Counted from the first letter of the stretch, positions 43,890 through 53,830 are shown. The stretch is DNA of 64,000 nucleotides from Pengzhenrongella sicca (GCF_017569225.1 NZ_CP071868.1:1736001-1800000), one strand, 5' to 3'. A program made the numbers and translations. The notes: generated by a model from the sequence alone, not told the origin.

Positions 43890-44099
43890 CTAAGTGGGCT
43901 TGTTCGCTTCATTGTGCCAGCGAAGGTTGGCGAACGTTAGCGCCACCAATGGAACCCAGGCAACCGTAGCCTGCCATCCGATCGGCGGAGCTCCGGCCGT
44001 ACCCACGAGCCACAGTGCCACTCCGCTCCCCAGCCCAACGACCTGGGCCAGCGCGCGGTGCCACGGAACGAACTTGGCTTTCAAGGATGTGCTAGCCAT
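43890..44099 (-). CDS. Small membrane protein
   Basis: A 69-residue protein with two hydrophobic segments (about 18-36 and 41-60). GAGGGAAACC precedes ATG 44099. Its stop codon lies in GGCTGCCAGCTAAGTGG, which resembles the diverged core of site 12. It follows the damaged gene at 44116 and may have been its partner. Confidence 0.65.
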   Translation of the reverse strand: MASTSLKAKFVPWHRALAQVVGLGSGVALWLVGTAGAPPIGWQATVAWVPLVALTFANLRWHNEANKPT

Positions 44100-44115
44100 C
44101 GGTTTCCCTCGTTCG

Positions 44116-44846
44116 CTACTTGCAGCGACTGTCCTTGTAGGTACCCGCCCACACCCCAGTCGGACCTGGCGCCACGATGCTGACATAGAAGCACTTCTTC
44201 GGGGACGAGGTCTGGGCAATGCCAGCCGAGTGGATAAGTGTTGCTGCGACGACGCCGCACGAGCCCCCAGCGACGGCGGCGACGATCGGGCCACCGAGTC
44301 CACCGAGCGCGGCGCAAGCGCCGCCGGCCAGACCGATCCCACTCACACCGTAGCTTGCCCACGTTGCCGTCTCGGCCCTGTTGAAGTGCCCGTATACCCC
44401 TAAGCCGCCAGACCACACCGGGTCGGCCACCACTGGGTACTGCACACCCGACGCATCGTGCCGCACGACCTGCACGATCGAGTCTGCGGTCACCTCGTAC
44501 CACGTCTCGACCAGTTCGCCCGCGGCATCGAACGCCCACTGAGCGCCAAGGCTGCCGACCTCGACGATGATCGACTCATCGCCGGTCTCGAGCGCGTGGA
44601 CGACCACGTCGGTCTTGCCGTCAGTACCCTCATACACAACGGCGTTGTCGTCCGCGATGCGTGCCGGCTTTGACTGTGCTTGGAGTGGCAAGCCCACGCT
44701 CAGTTGGACTTCATTGGAGACGTCTGAATCGATATTGATCCAACCGTCGACCGTTGACGGCGGAGTCGCGGTGACCTCATCGGAATTGGCCGTGATCCCC
44801 GTCGGCGAAACCTCGGGGGCAACAAGCGGTCCTCGGGCTCAGCGGA
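44116..44846 (-). pseudogene. Secreted-type protein lacking its start
   Basis: The frame reads sensibly from about 44846 (VAPEVSPTGITANSDEV) through DADV-type beta segments and YPVVADPVWSGG to a Gly/Ala-rich hydrophobic stretch and Cys-containing end. No ATG or GTG with a ribosome site lies at the start; a likely continuation (EPEAGASSTRQSAEPEDR) is in another frame. Probably a truncated or frameshifted exported protein. The GTG at 44697 gives a 193-residue fragment. Confidence 0.55.
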
Positions 44847-44880
44847 TTGGCGAGTGGATGAAGCGCCCGCCTCAGGTTCC

Positions 44881-46503
44881 TTAGTAGGTAAAGGCGGAGA
44901 CCCGCTCGCGCAGGTCAGCGGCCATCCGGGCGAGCTCGTCCACGGACGACCCCATCTGCACGAGCACTTCACTCGAGGACGCGGCGCCGGTCGCGACACC
45001 TGCGATGTTGCCCGCGATCTCGCCCGAACCGGTGGCAGCTTCAGCGACCGATCGGGACATCTCGTTGGTCGTTGCCGTTTGCTCCTCCACCGCCGAGGCG
45101 ATTGTCATCTGGTAGTCGTTGATCGAGGCGATGATGACGCTGATCTCCTTGATCGCAGCAACAGCCCCGAGCGTCTCAGCCTGGATCGACTCGACCCGGC
45201 GAGTGATCTCTTCCGTCGCCAGTGCTGTCTCCCGGGCGAGGTCCTTGACCTCACCGGCGACCACCGCGAATCCCTTTCCCGCTTCACCCGCCCGCGCCGC
45301 CTCGATGGTCGCGTTCAGCGCGAGCAAATTCGTCTGCTCAGCGATCGAGGTGATCTGCTTGACCACGGTGCCGATCTCCTGGCTACTGACCCCGAGCTTG
45401 GCGACCGTGTCGTTGGTCGCAGAGACGACCGCGATCGCGGTGTTCGCTACCTTGGCGGCCTGGTTGGCGTTCTGCGCGATTTCGCGGATCGATGCGCCCA
45501 TCTCTTCGGCACCTGCTGCGACGGTCTGCACGTTTCGGCTGACCTGTTCAGACGCTGCGGCGACCACGCCGGCCTGAACGCTTGTCTCCTCCGAACCGGC
45601 CGCAACCTGCGTGTTCGCGGCCGAAAGTTCCTCTGCGGCTGCCGAGACAGTTTGCGCTGACTCGACGACACCCGCGACTAGCTCCTGAAGTTTGGCCTGG
45701 GCAGCGCCCAGCGATGATGCGAGTTGCCCGAGTTCGTCCCGCGAGTCCACCGCGAGGTCATGTGTGAGGTCGCCGTCGCCGAGTGCAGCGAGGCTCGCGG
45801 CCACGCGCGCGAGTCGGCGGGAGATCGAGCGGGCGACGAGCAACGCGAGGGTCATGGCCAACAGGGCGCCGGCGATCCCGATGATCAGGATCTGCAGCAG
45901 TGCTTCCGAGGCTTGCGTGTCCGTCGTGTCTCGCAGCGCCGACGACGTCTCGCCCTGGGCGGTGGTCTCGACCTGAATCGCGTCCATGACCGCCGTCGTC
46001 AGGGGACGGATCGACTCCTGGAAGTACGCGCCGAATCCGGTCAGGTTGCCCGAGTCAGCGAGGGGGAAGAGTTCGTCCTCGGCCGCGGTGTAGTAGACGT
46101 CGAGCGCCGCCGCGAGGGCGTCGACGTTCGCCGGGTCGACGGCGGCGGAGCGGTACGTCTCGAGCTGATCCATCAGTTCTGCTTGCCGCTCGGTCAGCTC
46201 GGTGCTCAACACACCGCGAGTCTCCGCATCGGCCACGCCATACTGGATCACCCTGGCGCGATCGCCTTGGTAGGACCGCTGGATCTCAGTGAGCTGCTGC
46301 AGCGGAACGATTCCGTTGTCGTACATCTCCTGGTTCGCGGACTTGAGCGAGCTGACGGCGCGCAGCGCGACGGCGCCGACGACCAGCGTCGCCACCACCA
46401 TGAGCATCACCGTGACCAGAATCTTCACCAGCACAGACCGGTCCGCCCAAGGACGGCGCGGCAAAGTTGCCAGGTCCGCGCGCAGAGTTGACGACATACT
46501 CAC
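44881..46503 (-). CDS. Methyl-accepting chemotaxis protein
   Basis: A 540-residue chemoreceptor. Membrane helix 1 is at about 27-50, a four-helix-bundle ligand domain ([18 protein letters not shown]) follows, and helix 2 lies near 195-215. A HAMP domain leads to the signalling domain with hairpin tip [20 protein letters not shown]. No C-terminal CheR/CheB pentapeptide. GTG 46503 has GGAG five bases upstream; ATG 46497 is the alternative. Confidence 0.92.
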   Translation of the reverse strand: MSMSSTLRADLATLPRRPWADRSVLVKILVTVMLMVVATLVVGAVALRAVSSLKSANQEMYDNGIVPLQQLTEIQRSYQGDRARVIQYGVADAETRGVLSTELTERQAELMDQLETYRSAAVDPANVDALAAALDVYYTAAEDELFPLADSGNLTGFGAYFQESIRPLTTAVMDAIQVETTAQGETSSALRDTTDTQASEALLQILIIGIAGALLAMTLALLVARSISRRLARVAASLAALGDGDLTHDLAVDSRDELGQLASSLGAAQAKLQELVAGVVESAQTVSAAAEELSAANTQVAAGSEETSVQAGVVAAASEQVSRNVQTVAAGAEEMGASIREIAQNANQAAKVANTAIAVVSATNDTVAKLGVSSQEIGTVVKQITSIAEQTNLLALNATIEAARAGEAGKGFAVVAGEVKDLARETALATEEITRRVESIQAETLGAVAAIKEISVIIASINDYQMTIASAVEEQTATTNEMSRSVAEAATGSGEIAGNIAGVATGAASSSEVLVQMGSSVDELARMAADLRERVSAFTY

Positions 46504-46668
46504 AGTGGCTCCAATGAACGAGAAGTGAATCTGTCCTGCACCATCGACCCGACACGAACCATCATGAGGAGTTTCGGATCCGAGCAGGCACGGGTCCCGA
46601 GTGGCGGTGCACCCGGAAAATAGCGCGGCGGTTCGCTGCGTTACAGCAGGCGGCAGGAGAGCAAAGAG

Positions 46669-46815
46669 GTGCAGCTCGAGAAGTACCGGCGCCGAAGCTT
46701 GAAGAAGGCCGCCACTGCTGATGGAGCCTGGCCGCACTGGCGGACGCTCATTGCTGAGGACCGGCCCGGGGGCACGATCCGTTTCGACGAGGTCGTCCAT
46801 GGGGCCAAGGATTGA
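46669..46815 (+). pseudogene. Fragment of an unknown protein
   Basis: A 48-codon frame from GTG 46669 encodes a charged segment ([12 protein letters not shown], then [15 protein letters not shown]) that reads like genuine protein. It ends just before the IS3 remnant. Probably the surviving end of a gene broken by insertion. Confidence 0.35.
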
Positions 46816-46825
46816 ATCGCTTCGG

Positions 46826-46930
46826 GTCTGATGGATGCTCGGGCTAGGAGATCTCGACCAGGTGCCGGTCGCTGCCGTGGGTAGCGTTGAACGCGGTCGG
46901 GTACTCCTTCGCGGGTATGTCATCGCCGGG
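46826..46930 (-). mobile_element. IS3-family transposase remnant
   Basis: About 105 bp matching the end of the IS3-family element at 62347: the frame on the minus strand ends ...[13 protein letters not shown], against ATHGSDQILVEIP in the intact transposase. Also shared is the outer GGGTCTGATGGA sequence. Only the transposase C-terminus remains. Confidence 0.8.
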
Positions 46931-47015
46931 TGCGGGTACACCTCGATAGACACGGAGCACCCCTGCAAGGGCGCCGACGCAGGGTCCGGGTCCCACCCAA
47001 CCGCGCCGCGAGGAC

Positions 47016-47321
47016 CTAGGCGCGCGGCGGGTCGAACAGCGGTCGGGACCGGTTCGATGGGTACGCACCGCGTCGTACGGGACGAACTCGGCGGGAGACC
47101 AGCGCCTCGTAGCCGCGCCGGCCCGTGGCGTTCGGGACGATCAGCGGCGCGTCGATCTCCGTGACCAGCTCACCGGGTGTGTGGGTCGCGACGAAGGCGG
47201 CGATCTCGTCGTCGGTGTGGACCGAGGTGGACGCGACCAAGCGGCCGGACGCGTCGAGCGCGGCGAGGCCCGTCCGCCCGTTCTGGCCCCACGCGAGGTC
47301 GATGCCGAGGTGGGCGGTCAC
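47016..47321 (-). pseudogene. DUF429 protein, truncated
   Basis: The first 75 residues match the start of DUF429 (RNase H-like fold): [36 protein letters not shown]. The frame then continues as [10 protein letters not shown] and stops at about 101 residues, where full proteins have about 250. The missing part is replaced by the IS3 remnant. Confidence 0.7.
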
Positions 47322-47342
47322 GCCGCGCCGCGCAGCGTCGCA

Positions 47343-48866
47343 CTACCCGGCGTCGGCCGCCGGCTCCGCGTGCGGCGCCTGCGCGAGGTCGCCAAAGCCC
47401 TTCAGTATGCCGACGACGTCGACCCCGGTGGTCCGGCGCACCGTCTCCAGCGTCTCCTGGAGGTTGTTGGCGACGGACCGGGAGAGCGCCCCGGCGCCGT
47501 CGTTCGAGATCACCGTGAGGTCCTTGATCGACCCGAGCGGTGCGGCCAGCGCTTTCGCCATCTCCGGAAGCACCTCGACGACCAGCTGGAGCCGCGCGGC
47601 CTCGCCATACTGCTCGAACGCCGCCGCGGACTCCTTGCGGGCCTGCGCCTGCGCGTGGCCGAGCGCCTGGACCGCGGCGGCCTCGGCCTCGCCCTCGAGC
47701 TGGGTCGCGCTGGCCTGGGCTGAGCGACGCGCGAGCTCGGCGTCGGCTCCGACGCGCACGGAGGCGGCCTCGGCCTCCGAGCTGATCCGGACCCGCTCGG
47801 CGTCCGCGAGGGAGGTCAGGCGGACACGCTCGGCCGAGGCCTGCGAGTCGGCAACCGAAGCCTTGGCGCGGCCCTCGGCTTCGAACTGAACGGCGTTGCG
47901 GTTGGCCTGCGCCTCCTGCTCCTGCTTGTACCGCGCCGCGTCGGCCGGCTTGCGGACGTCGGTGTCGAGGGTGCGCTCGGTGAGCGCGGCCTGGCGCTCG
48001 GCGACCCGCTCCTGCGCGGTGAGGACCTCCTGGTCCTGGTCGGCCTTGGCGAGGTCGCCCGCGGCGGCGGCGTTGGCCTGGGCGCGGTCGGTGTCGGCCT
48101 TGAACTCGGCCTGACGCAGGGCGAGGTCGCGCTGCGACTCGGCGATGAGCACCTGCGCGACCGACTCGGCCTGCGAGGACTCCTGGCTCGCGCGCGCCTC
48201 GGCGATCGCGGCGTTACGCGCGGCGGCGGCGGCCTCGGGGCGGCCGAGGTCGCGCAGGTAGTTGCTGTCGTCGGAGACGTCCTGGATCTGGAAGGTGTCG
48301 AGCACCAGGCCCTGGTTGTTGAGGCTGGTCACGGACTCGTCGGCGACCTGGCGCGCGAAGGCGGCGCGGTCGCGGATGATCTCGTCGACGGTGAGGGTGC
48401 CGACGATCGAGCGGAGCGAGCCGGCCAGGACCTCCTGGGTGAACGCCTCGATCTGCTCCTGCTGGTGCAGGAACCGCTGGGCGGCGGCGCGCACGGCGGC
48501 CTCGGCCCCGCCGACCTTGACGATCGCGACGGCGTCGAGGTTCAGGCGGATGCCTTGCTTGGAGACGGCGCCGCGGATCTGCACGCGAATCGACCGGCTC
48601 GCGAGCGAGAGGGGGTAGGACTGCTCGACGAACGGCTTGACGAACACGCCGCCGCCCATCACGACCTTCTGCCCGGACAGGTCCATCGAGGACTCGCCGG
48701 TCTCGGGGTTGAGCACCGGCTTCCCGCCCTTGCGCCCGACGACGATCAGCGCCTCCGACGGGTTGGCGATCCGGTAGCGGCGGACCCCGACCCCTGCGAC
48801 GATCAGCGCGACGATCACCGCGAGGACGATCCCTGCGAGGCCGGCGAAGTCCTTGAGGTTGTCCAC
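47343..48866 (-). CDS. Flotillin-like SPFH/band 7 protein
   Basis: A 507-residue protein with one N-terminal membrane segment (about 8-30), an SPFH domain (residues about 40-220, including SLASRSIRVQIRGAVSKQGI) and a long Ala/Glu/Arg coiled coil (230-430) typical of flotillins. It organises membrane domains in other bacteria. GTG 48866 has CAGGGGAT upstream. Confidence 0.88.
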   Translation of the reverse strand: MDNLKDFAGLAGIVLAVIVALIVAGVGVRRYRIANPSEALIVVGRKGGKPVLNPETGESSMDLSGQKVVMGGGVFVKPFVEQSYPLSLASRSIRVQIRGAVSKQGIRLNLDAVAIVKVGGAEAAVRAAAQRFLHQQEQIEAFTQEVLAGSLRSIVGTLTVDEIIRDRAAFARQVADESVTSLNNQGLVLDTFQIQDVSDDSNYLRDLGRPEAAAAARNAAIAEARASQESSQAESVAQVLIAESQRDLALRQAEFKADTDRAQANAAAAGDLAKADQDQEVLTAQERVAERQAALTERTLDTDVRKPADAARYKQEQEAQANRNAVQFEAEGRAKASVADSQASAERVRLTSLADAERVRISSEAEAASVRVGADAELARRSAQASATQLEGEAEAAAVQALGHAQAQARKESAAAFEQYGEAARLQLVVEVLPEMAKALAAPLGSIKDLTVISNDGAGALSRSVANNLQETLETVRRTTGVDVVGILKGFGDLAQAPHAEPAADAG

Positions 48867-49067
48867 GTGATCCCCTGAGCAGCTGTGAGCCGCGACCGTG
48901 CGGGCGCGTGCTGTAGAGGGTACGGGCGGGGGATGCGTCGGGCGGCCAAATGGCCTTCGGGAGACCGTGGTACCCAACGGCGAGAACCGGTGCGCACGGC
49001 GGTGCATCCGGTCCCACCGGCGCGCGAACACAGAAGTCGAACACGTGTACTGCCTACCCGTTTGAGT

Positions 49068-49155
49068 CAAGTATCTCGGAGGCCGTCTGATTCAGCGGAC
49101 GTAACCGGCCGACTCTCGAACCATCGCCGACACGCCGCTGAACGACAGCTAGTTG
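49068..49155 (+). repeat. Array site 16
   Basis: Core TGAACGACAGCTAGTT at 49139-49154. TTCAGCGG (49091-49098) is a perfect 8-bp complement of CCGCTGAA (49135-49142); the outer CAAGTA/TAGTTG pair has one mismatch. Confidence 0.85.
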
Positions 49156-49235
49156 CGTTGGTGCGGATGGAGATGCTCCTCGGTGTGCCGACCTGGGCCA
49201 CCCACGGTGCGGACCGACGCTGATGGACTCGCGTT

Positions 49236-49916
49236 CTAGCCGAAGGTTCGGCGACCCTTTTCAGCATCCTTCTCGCCCGACGGGCACGGATGAGCGAGTT
49301 CTTCCCCACTGACGTAAACGGGTTGAGTAGCACGAGCAGGTGCATCTCCTGACCCCGACGGGTGTGCACGGGCGCTCGCCCAGCGAAGCACCTGGTCGAC
49401 CGCGAGTCCGATCACGACGCCACTTACGATCCCCGCTGAGACGGCTAGCAAGGGCCTTCCCGGGAACCAGGCCCCAGCAGTGACGCCGAGAACGGCTGAG
49501 TACGCAGACCAGCCCACGGCCCCGATCGCAGTGAGCACGGAGAACTTGGCTCGCGGGTAGCCGACGGCTCCCGCGGTCACGTTGACCGCGACCCGTGCAA
49601 CGGGCAGGTACCGCGCCGCGAGGATGACGGCTGGCCCGCGGCGGGTGAGAGCTGCCCCGGCCCACGCGACGGTGCGCCGGCCGCGCGTGGTGCGCAGGAA
49701 TGGAAGCCGGCGTGGGTTGATCCTGCGTCCTACGACATAGGCGACCTGGTCGCCAGTGAAAGCGCCCGCCGCCGCGACGAGCAGAACGAGGACGAGGTTG
49801 GTGCCGCCGCCTGCGGACGAGAGAGCTGCGAGCGTGATCACCGCGGACTCGCTCGGGACCGGCGGGAAGATCCCGTCGAGCGCGACGAGTAGGTAGAGGG
49901 CGACGTACGCAATCAC
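49236..49916 (-). CDS. DedA-family membrane protein
   Basis: A 226-residue DedA/SNARE-associated-type membrane protein, with the FPPVPSES motif, the GDQVAYVVGRRIN segment and RYLPVARVAVNVTAGA re-entrant region. DedA proteins move lipid carriers and support envelope integrity. GTG 49916 overlaps the DUF4097 stop. Confidence 0.88.
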   Translation of the reverse strand: MIAYVALYLLVALDGIFPPVPSESAVITLAALSSAGGGTNLVLVLLVAAAGAFTGDQVAYVVGRRINPRRLPFLRTTRGRRTVAWAGAALTRRGPAVILAARYLPVARVAVNVTAGAVGYPRAKFSVLTAIGAVGWSAYSAVLGVTAGAWFPGRPLLAVSAGIVSGVVIGLAVDQVLRWASARAHPSGSGDAPARATQPVYVSGEELAHPCPSGEKDAEKGRRTFG

Positions 49917-50803
49917 GGCGTGGTGCCCACATCGATCGATCCTTCGCGGGCCCGGAGTTCGATGCTCCGGTCCGACCTGCTGTCCGCCGGTACGGTCACG
50001 GTGCGCCGGCCGTCTCCGCCGACGTCGGCGATGACCCGATACGCGTCACCGTCGTTCGGCACGATGACCCGGATCGACCCGTCGTCAGTTTGTGCGGTCA
50101 CCGAGATCGGCGCCGCCGCGAAGTCGAGCCGGACGTCGCCGTCGGAAGTCTGCGCGTCGACGCGAGTCGACCGTAGGCCAGTCAGATCGACCGATCCGTC
50201 GCTGGTGCGGACGGTGAGACCGCCCGCGAGGTCGGTGCCGGTGATGTCGCCGTCCGACGAGGTGACGTCGACCTCGCCGCTGAGCGCCCGCAGAATGGTC
50301 CTCCCGTCTTCGACGTTCAGAGTTGTCGGCCCGCTCATCTCGCCGACCTGCACCGTCCCGTCGCTGGCGAAGAGCTGGACGGCGACGCCGGCCGGCACGA
50401 CAAGGATGATGTGTCCCGAGCAGCCGAGCCCGACCGGGAGCTGGCAGCGGGAGCTGATCACCAGCCGGTCTCCGTCGAGGCGCTCGGCGATCACCGGTTT
50501 GAACAGCGACCAGGCGGCCGCGCGGTCCATCGACACCGACGTCGCGGTCGCCGAGCCGGTGAGCTCGACATCCTCGAACCCGGCATGGATCTCGACCGTT
50601 CTGATCCCGGCGTAGCTGCCCGTGTGGTGTTCGCTCAGCCGGGACAGCAGGCTGACGACGGACAGTGCGCTGACGAGGACGAGCAGCAGTGCAGTGGATA
50701 CCCCGACGACGCGCAGCGCGCGGCGCCCATCGGGAGCCCGACGTGCGGCGGGACCGGGCGCCACAGGGTCTGCGGTGGCGGGGGTGGTGGTCTCGTTCGT
50801 CAT
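49913..50803 (-). CDS. DUF4097-type beta-helix membrane-anchored protein
   Basis: A 296-residue protein with an N-terminal cytoplasmic tail, one membrane segment (about 30-52) and an extracytoplasmic DUF4097 beta solenoid with repeated VxxxxSDGDV/DGSVDL turns. Such proteins accompany envelope-stress two-component systems (LiaFSR-like). It lies between the regulator and DedA. Confidence 0.82.
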   Translation of the reverse strand: MTNETTTPATADPVAPGPAARRAPDGRRALRVVGVSTALLLVLVSALSVVSLLSRLSEHHTGSYAGIRTVEIHAGFEDVELTGSATATSVSMDRAAAWSLFKPVIAERLDGDRLVISSRCQLPVGLGCSGHIILVVPAGVAVQLFASDGTVQVGEMSGPTTLNVEDGRTILRALSGEVDVTSSDGDITGTDLAGGLTVRTSDGSVDLTGLRSTRVDAQTSDGDVRLDFAAAPISVTAQTDDGSIRVIVPNDGDAYRVIADVGGDGRRTVTVPADSRSDRSIELRAREGSIDVGTTP

Positions 50804-50812
50804 CGTGCCTCC

Positions 50813-51457
50813 TCAGCCGTTCAGCCAGCGCAGGACGGCCAGCACTCGTCGATGGTCTTGCTCAGCTGGGGGAAGGCCGAGCTTGCTGAAAATAGAGCTC
50901 ACGTGCTTCTCGACGGCGCTCTCGCCGACGACCATCTCGCTCGCGATGCCGGCGTTGGACCGCCCCTCCGCCATCAGGCCCAGGACCTGGCTCTCGCGCG
51001 GCGTCAGGGTCTTCATCGGGTCGTGCCGGCGGCTGCGGACGAGCAGCTGCTGAATCACCTCGGGGTCCAGTGCCGTGCCTCCGGTCGCTACCCGCCGGAC
51101 GGCCTCGACGAACTCCGCGACGTCCGCCACCCGGTCCTTGAGCAGATACCCGAAGCCGCGCGGGTTCGACGCGATCAGGTCGAGGGCATAGCGCTCCTCG
51201 ACGTACTGGCTAAGCATCAGCACGGCGACCTCGGGGTGCTGCGCCCGAATCACGAGTGCAGCGCGAACCCCCTCGTCGTTGAACGTCGGTGGCATCCGGA
51301 TGTCGATGACGCAGATGTCTGGCCCGAGCTCGTCCACACCGCGCAGGAGCCTGTCAGCGTCATCGACGGCGGCGACCACCGTGAGGCCGGCGTCGGTGAG
51401 CAGGTGCACCAGACCTTCGCGCAGCAGCACCGAGTCTTCGGCGATCAGGACGCGCAC
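50813..51457 (-). CDS. NarL/LuxR-type response regulator
   Basis: A 214-residue response regulator with acidic pocket EDS (7-9), phosphoacceptor Asp52 in VIDIRMPP and Lys in YLLKD. The C-terminal LuxR helix-turn-helix spans about 148-210 (LTPRESQVLGLMAEGRSN). It overlaps the histidine kinase gene by 13 bases. Confidence 0.93.
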   Translation of the reverse strand: MRVLIAEDSVLLREGLVHLLTDAGLTVVAAVDDADRLLRGVDELGPDICVIDIRMPPTFNDEGVRAALVIRAQHPEVAVLMLSQYVEERYALDLIASNPRGFGYLLKDRVADVAEFVEAVRRVATGGTALDPEVIQQLLVRSRRHDPMKTLTPRESQVLGLMAEGRSNAGIASEMVVGESAVEKHVSSIFSKLGLPPAEQDHRRVLAVLRWLNG

Positions 51458-52722
51458 GGTACCTCCACGGTCACTGCGGTCCCGCCACCCGGCGGGCTGT
51501 CCACTCGAAGCGAGCCGTCGACAGCGGCGACCCGGTCCCGCAGTCCGGCAAGTCCCCCGCCGGGCGTCTCGGCCGCACCGCCCCTGCCGTCATCGGCGAC
51601 CTCGACGCGCAGTTGGTCGCCCGCGCGCTCGATCCGCACGGCGGCGTGGGCCGCACCCGAATGCCGAGCAATGTTGGTGAGCGACTCGCTGACCACGAAG
51701 TAGGCGACGGCCTCGACCGTCGGGCTCGGCCGCTGCGCCACATCGACGTACACGCGCACCGGAACGGGTGACCGGGCCGCGAGGGCCGACAGCGCCGCGT
51801 CGAGGCCCCGATCTGTCAGGACTGCGGGGTGCACGCCGCGCACGACGTTGCGCAAGGTAACGATCGAGTCCTTCGCCTCCTGGTGCGCCTGGTTGACGAG
51901 CGCGCGAGCCCCCTCGGGGTCGGTGTCGAACTTGAGCTGTGCGCGACCGAGATTCATCGCCAGCGCGACTAGGTGCTGCTGCGCGCCGTCGTGCAGATCC
52001 CGTTCGATCCGGCGGCGTTCAGCGTCAGCCGCGTCAACCATGCGGGATCTCGTCTCGGTGAGCCGGGTCACCTCCCCGCGCAGGGCGTCCTTCTCGGAAG
52101 GGGAAAGCAGGGCTTCCGCCAGCGCGAGATGCGCAGCGGCAACACCACCCGTGAGCACCCGGGCGAGCAGCGCAACGACGACCCCCAGTGCAAAGCCCGT
52201 GACGATCTCGGCCCCGTTCGACCAGTGCAACCAGGTGACGACCCCGTCCCCGGGCAGGAAGCCCGCGTACGCGGGCAGCGCCACCCCCGCCAGTGCAACG
52301 GCCCACGCGGAAATGACCAGCGTGCCTGACAACATTCCGAGGGGAAGCAGCAGCAGGCAGTAGACCGCCTCCTTCCAGAACTCGGCGGAGCGCACTCTGG
52401 CGAGCGCTCGACGCACCATGCCACGTCGCCCGAGTGCGTTCCCGCCGAGGCTCGGCATCGGCCGCGGCCGGAGCGTGACGTCCAAGAACAGGCCGGCGCG
52501 CTTCAGTTCGATGATCGCCAGGGCGTGGACCACGTAGGAGACCGCGACGAGCACCGGAACGCCGAGCAAGAACACCGGCAGCAAGCCCACACCGACGGCA
52601 AGTCCGGCCACCGTCACCGTTCCAGCGACCAGCCCCAGGAAGAGGCTTCCCACCACGTACGCGAGCTCGAGCATGGGTTGGCCGACCCAACGGCCCAGCC
52701 AGCGTGCCCCGGGGGTGCTCAT
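51445..52722 (-). CDS. Sensor histidine kinase (HisKA_3 type)
   Basis: A 425-residue kinase. The N-terminal half has about five membrane segments (sensor-type, DUF... unknown). The HisKA_3 dimerisation helix contains RRIERDLHDGAQQH (phosphoacceptor His244), and the ATPase domain has NIARHSG, DDGRGG and GGGLAGLRDRV boxes. It is the first gene of the kinase-regulator-DUF4097-DedA operon, likely an envelope-stress sensor. Confidence 0.9.
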   Translation of the reverse strand: MSTPGARWLGRWVGQPMLELAYVVGSLFLGLVAGTVTVAGLAVGVGLLPVFLLGVPVLVAVSYVVHALAIIELKRAGLFLDVTLRPRPMPSLGGNALGRRGMVRRALARVRSAEFWKEAVYCLLLLPLGMLSGTLVISAWAVALAGVALPAYAGFLPGDGVVTWLHWSNGAEIVTGFALGVVVALLARVLTGGVAAAHLALAEALLSPSEKDALRGEVTRLTETRSRMVDAADAERRRIERDLHDGAQQHLVALAMNLGRAQLKFDTDPEGARALVNQAHQEAKDSIVTLRNVVRGVHPAVLTDRGLDAALSALAARSPVPVRVYVDVAQRPSPTVEAVAYFVVSESLTNIARHSGAAHAAVRIERAGDQLRVEVADDGRGGAAETPGGGLAGLRDRVAAVDGSLRVDSPPGGGTAVTVEVPCAS

Positions 52723-52982
52723 GGCATGGTGCCCAGATGGTTGATCACCTGACGAGGCTAATGATCGCGATCGGGCCTCCACGAACCGGCTGGCCACCGG
52801 ATCCACCGGGGGGTAACCCCACCGTCTCGGTTTCGGCTCCCGTCAGGCCGTCCGAGTCGTCAAGGCCGACCGCAACGAACCAGCACTTCGCGACCGCTAG
52901 TGCCGGGCACGAACACGCGTGGTGGTACGGATCCGTGCTCAGGTGAGCGCTCCCCGACTGTGACTGACCAGGCGCTATGACG
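52723..52982. promoter_or_regulatory. Promoter-side region of the kinase operon
   Basis: 260 bp upstream of the histidine kinase with no supported gene; expected to hold the operon promoter. No clear operator seen. Confidence 0.35.
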
Positions 52983-53026
52983 GACCACCAACCGGACCCG
53001 GACCGTAGCCGTCAGGTTAAGTGGTC
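52983..53026 (+). repeat. Array site 17 (diverged copy)
   Basis: Diverged core CCGTCAGGTTAAGT at 53009-53022. GACCAC-AACC pairs with GGTT-GTGGTC over ten bases with a bulge on each side. It overlaps the stop of the metallo-hydrolase gene. Confidence 0.65.
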
Positions 53027-53830
53027 GAATTCTCCGCGCACCCAGCCGATATGCCGGTCGACAGATCGGCGCAGCACGGCTTTGGCGTCGCGGGTGATGG
53101 CGTTGCCGAAGTTGGAGTAGAGCGTGTCGAACTCGAGGCGATTGAGCGCCGCGGCGATGCGCTCGACCACCGGCCCCGACAGCGGGATCCGGTTCGGGTA
53201 GCTGCGCATGAACGACACCGAGGTCCGGTCGGGGTTGGCCATGACCGTGTCGCCAGCGAGGATCACGCCGCGTCCCCGCCTTCCCGCTGCCCAGTGCGCC
53301 ACCGCGCTGCCCGGGAAGTGCCCGCCAACCTGAACCAGCGACAACCCCGGCGCGATGTGCTCGACGGCGCTCCACAGCCGGATCGCCGGGTGCGGTCGGG
53401 CCACCCATTCGCGATCGGCTTCGGAGACCAGCACCGGCACCCCGCCCAGCGCCATGCTCCAGGCCACCTGCACGCCGAACATGTGCGGGTGGCTGGCCGC
53501 CACTGCAACCACCTCACCGAGCGCGAGGACCTGGTCGACGAGGGCGTCGTCGACGTAGCCCAGCGGATCCCACAGCAGGTTGCCGGCCGGGGTGCGGACC
53601 AGCATGCAGGTCTGCCCGATCCCGACGCCAGGGGTAGCCGTGACCGCGTACAAATCACTTTCGAGCTCGACGACCGCACCCCGGTGTCCGGACTCGACTA
53701 GCTCCTCCAGTGTCGTCCAGAGCTGGCCCTCAGCAGGGACCCACTGCCGCTCGTCTTCGCAGATCCGGCACTCGACCCGCGCAGCGTGCTCAACCCCGCA
53801 GGTCGCGCAGATCCAGAACGTTTCACTCAT
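53012..53830 (-). CDS. Metallo-beta-lactamase-fold protein with zinc knuckle
   Basis: A 272-residue protein. A rubredoxin-like knuckle (CATC, CRIC) at the N-terminus precedes a beta-lactamase-fold domain. Metal motifs are partly degenerate: SHPHMFG in place of HxHxDH, then GGHF and AGDTVMAN, and the last histidine region is SNFGN. Catalytic activity is uncertain. Lies between sites 17 and 18. Confidence 0.78.
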   Translation of the reverse strand: MSETFWICATCGVEHAARVECRICEDERQWVPAEGQLWTTLEELVESGHRGAVVELESDLYAVTATPGVGIGQTCMLVRTPAGNLLWDPLGYVDDALVDQVLALGEVVAVAASHPHMFGVQVAWSMALGGVPVLVSEADREWVARPHPAIRLWSAVEHIAPGLSLVQVGGHFPGSAVAHWAAGRRGRGVILAGDTVMANPDRTSVSFMRSYPNRIPLSGPVVERIAAALNRLEFDTLYSNFGNAITRDAKAVLRRSVDRHIGWVRGEFDHLT

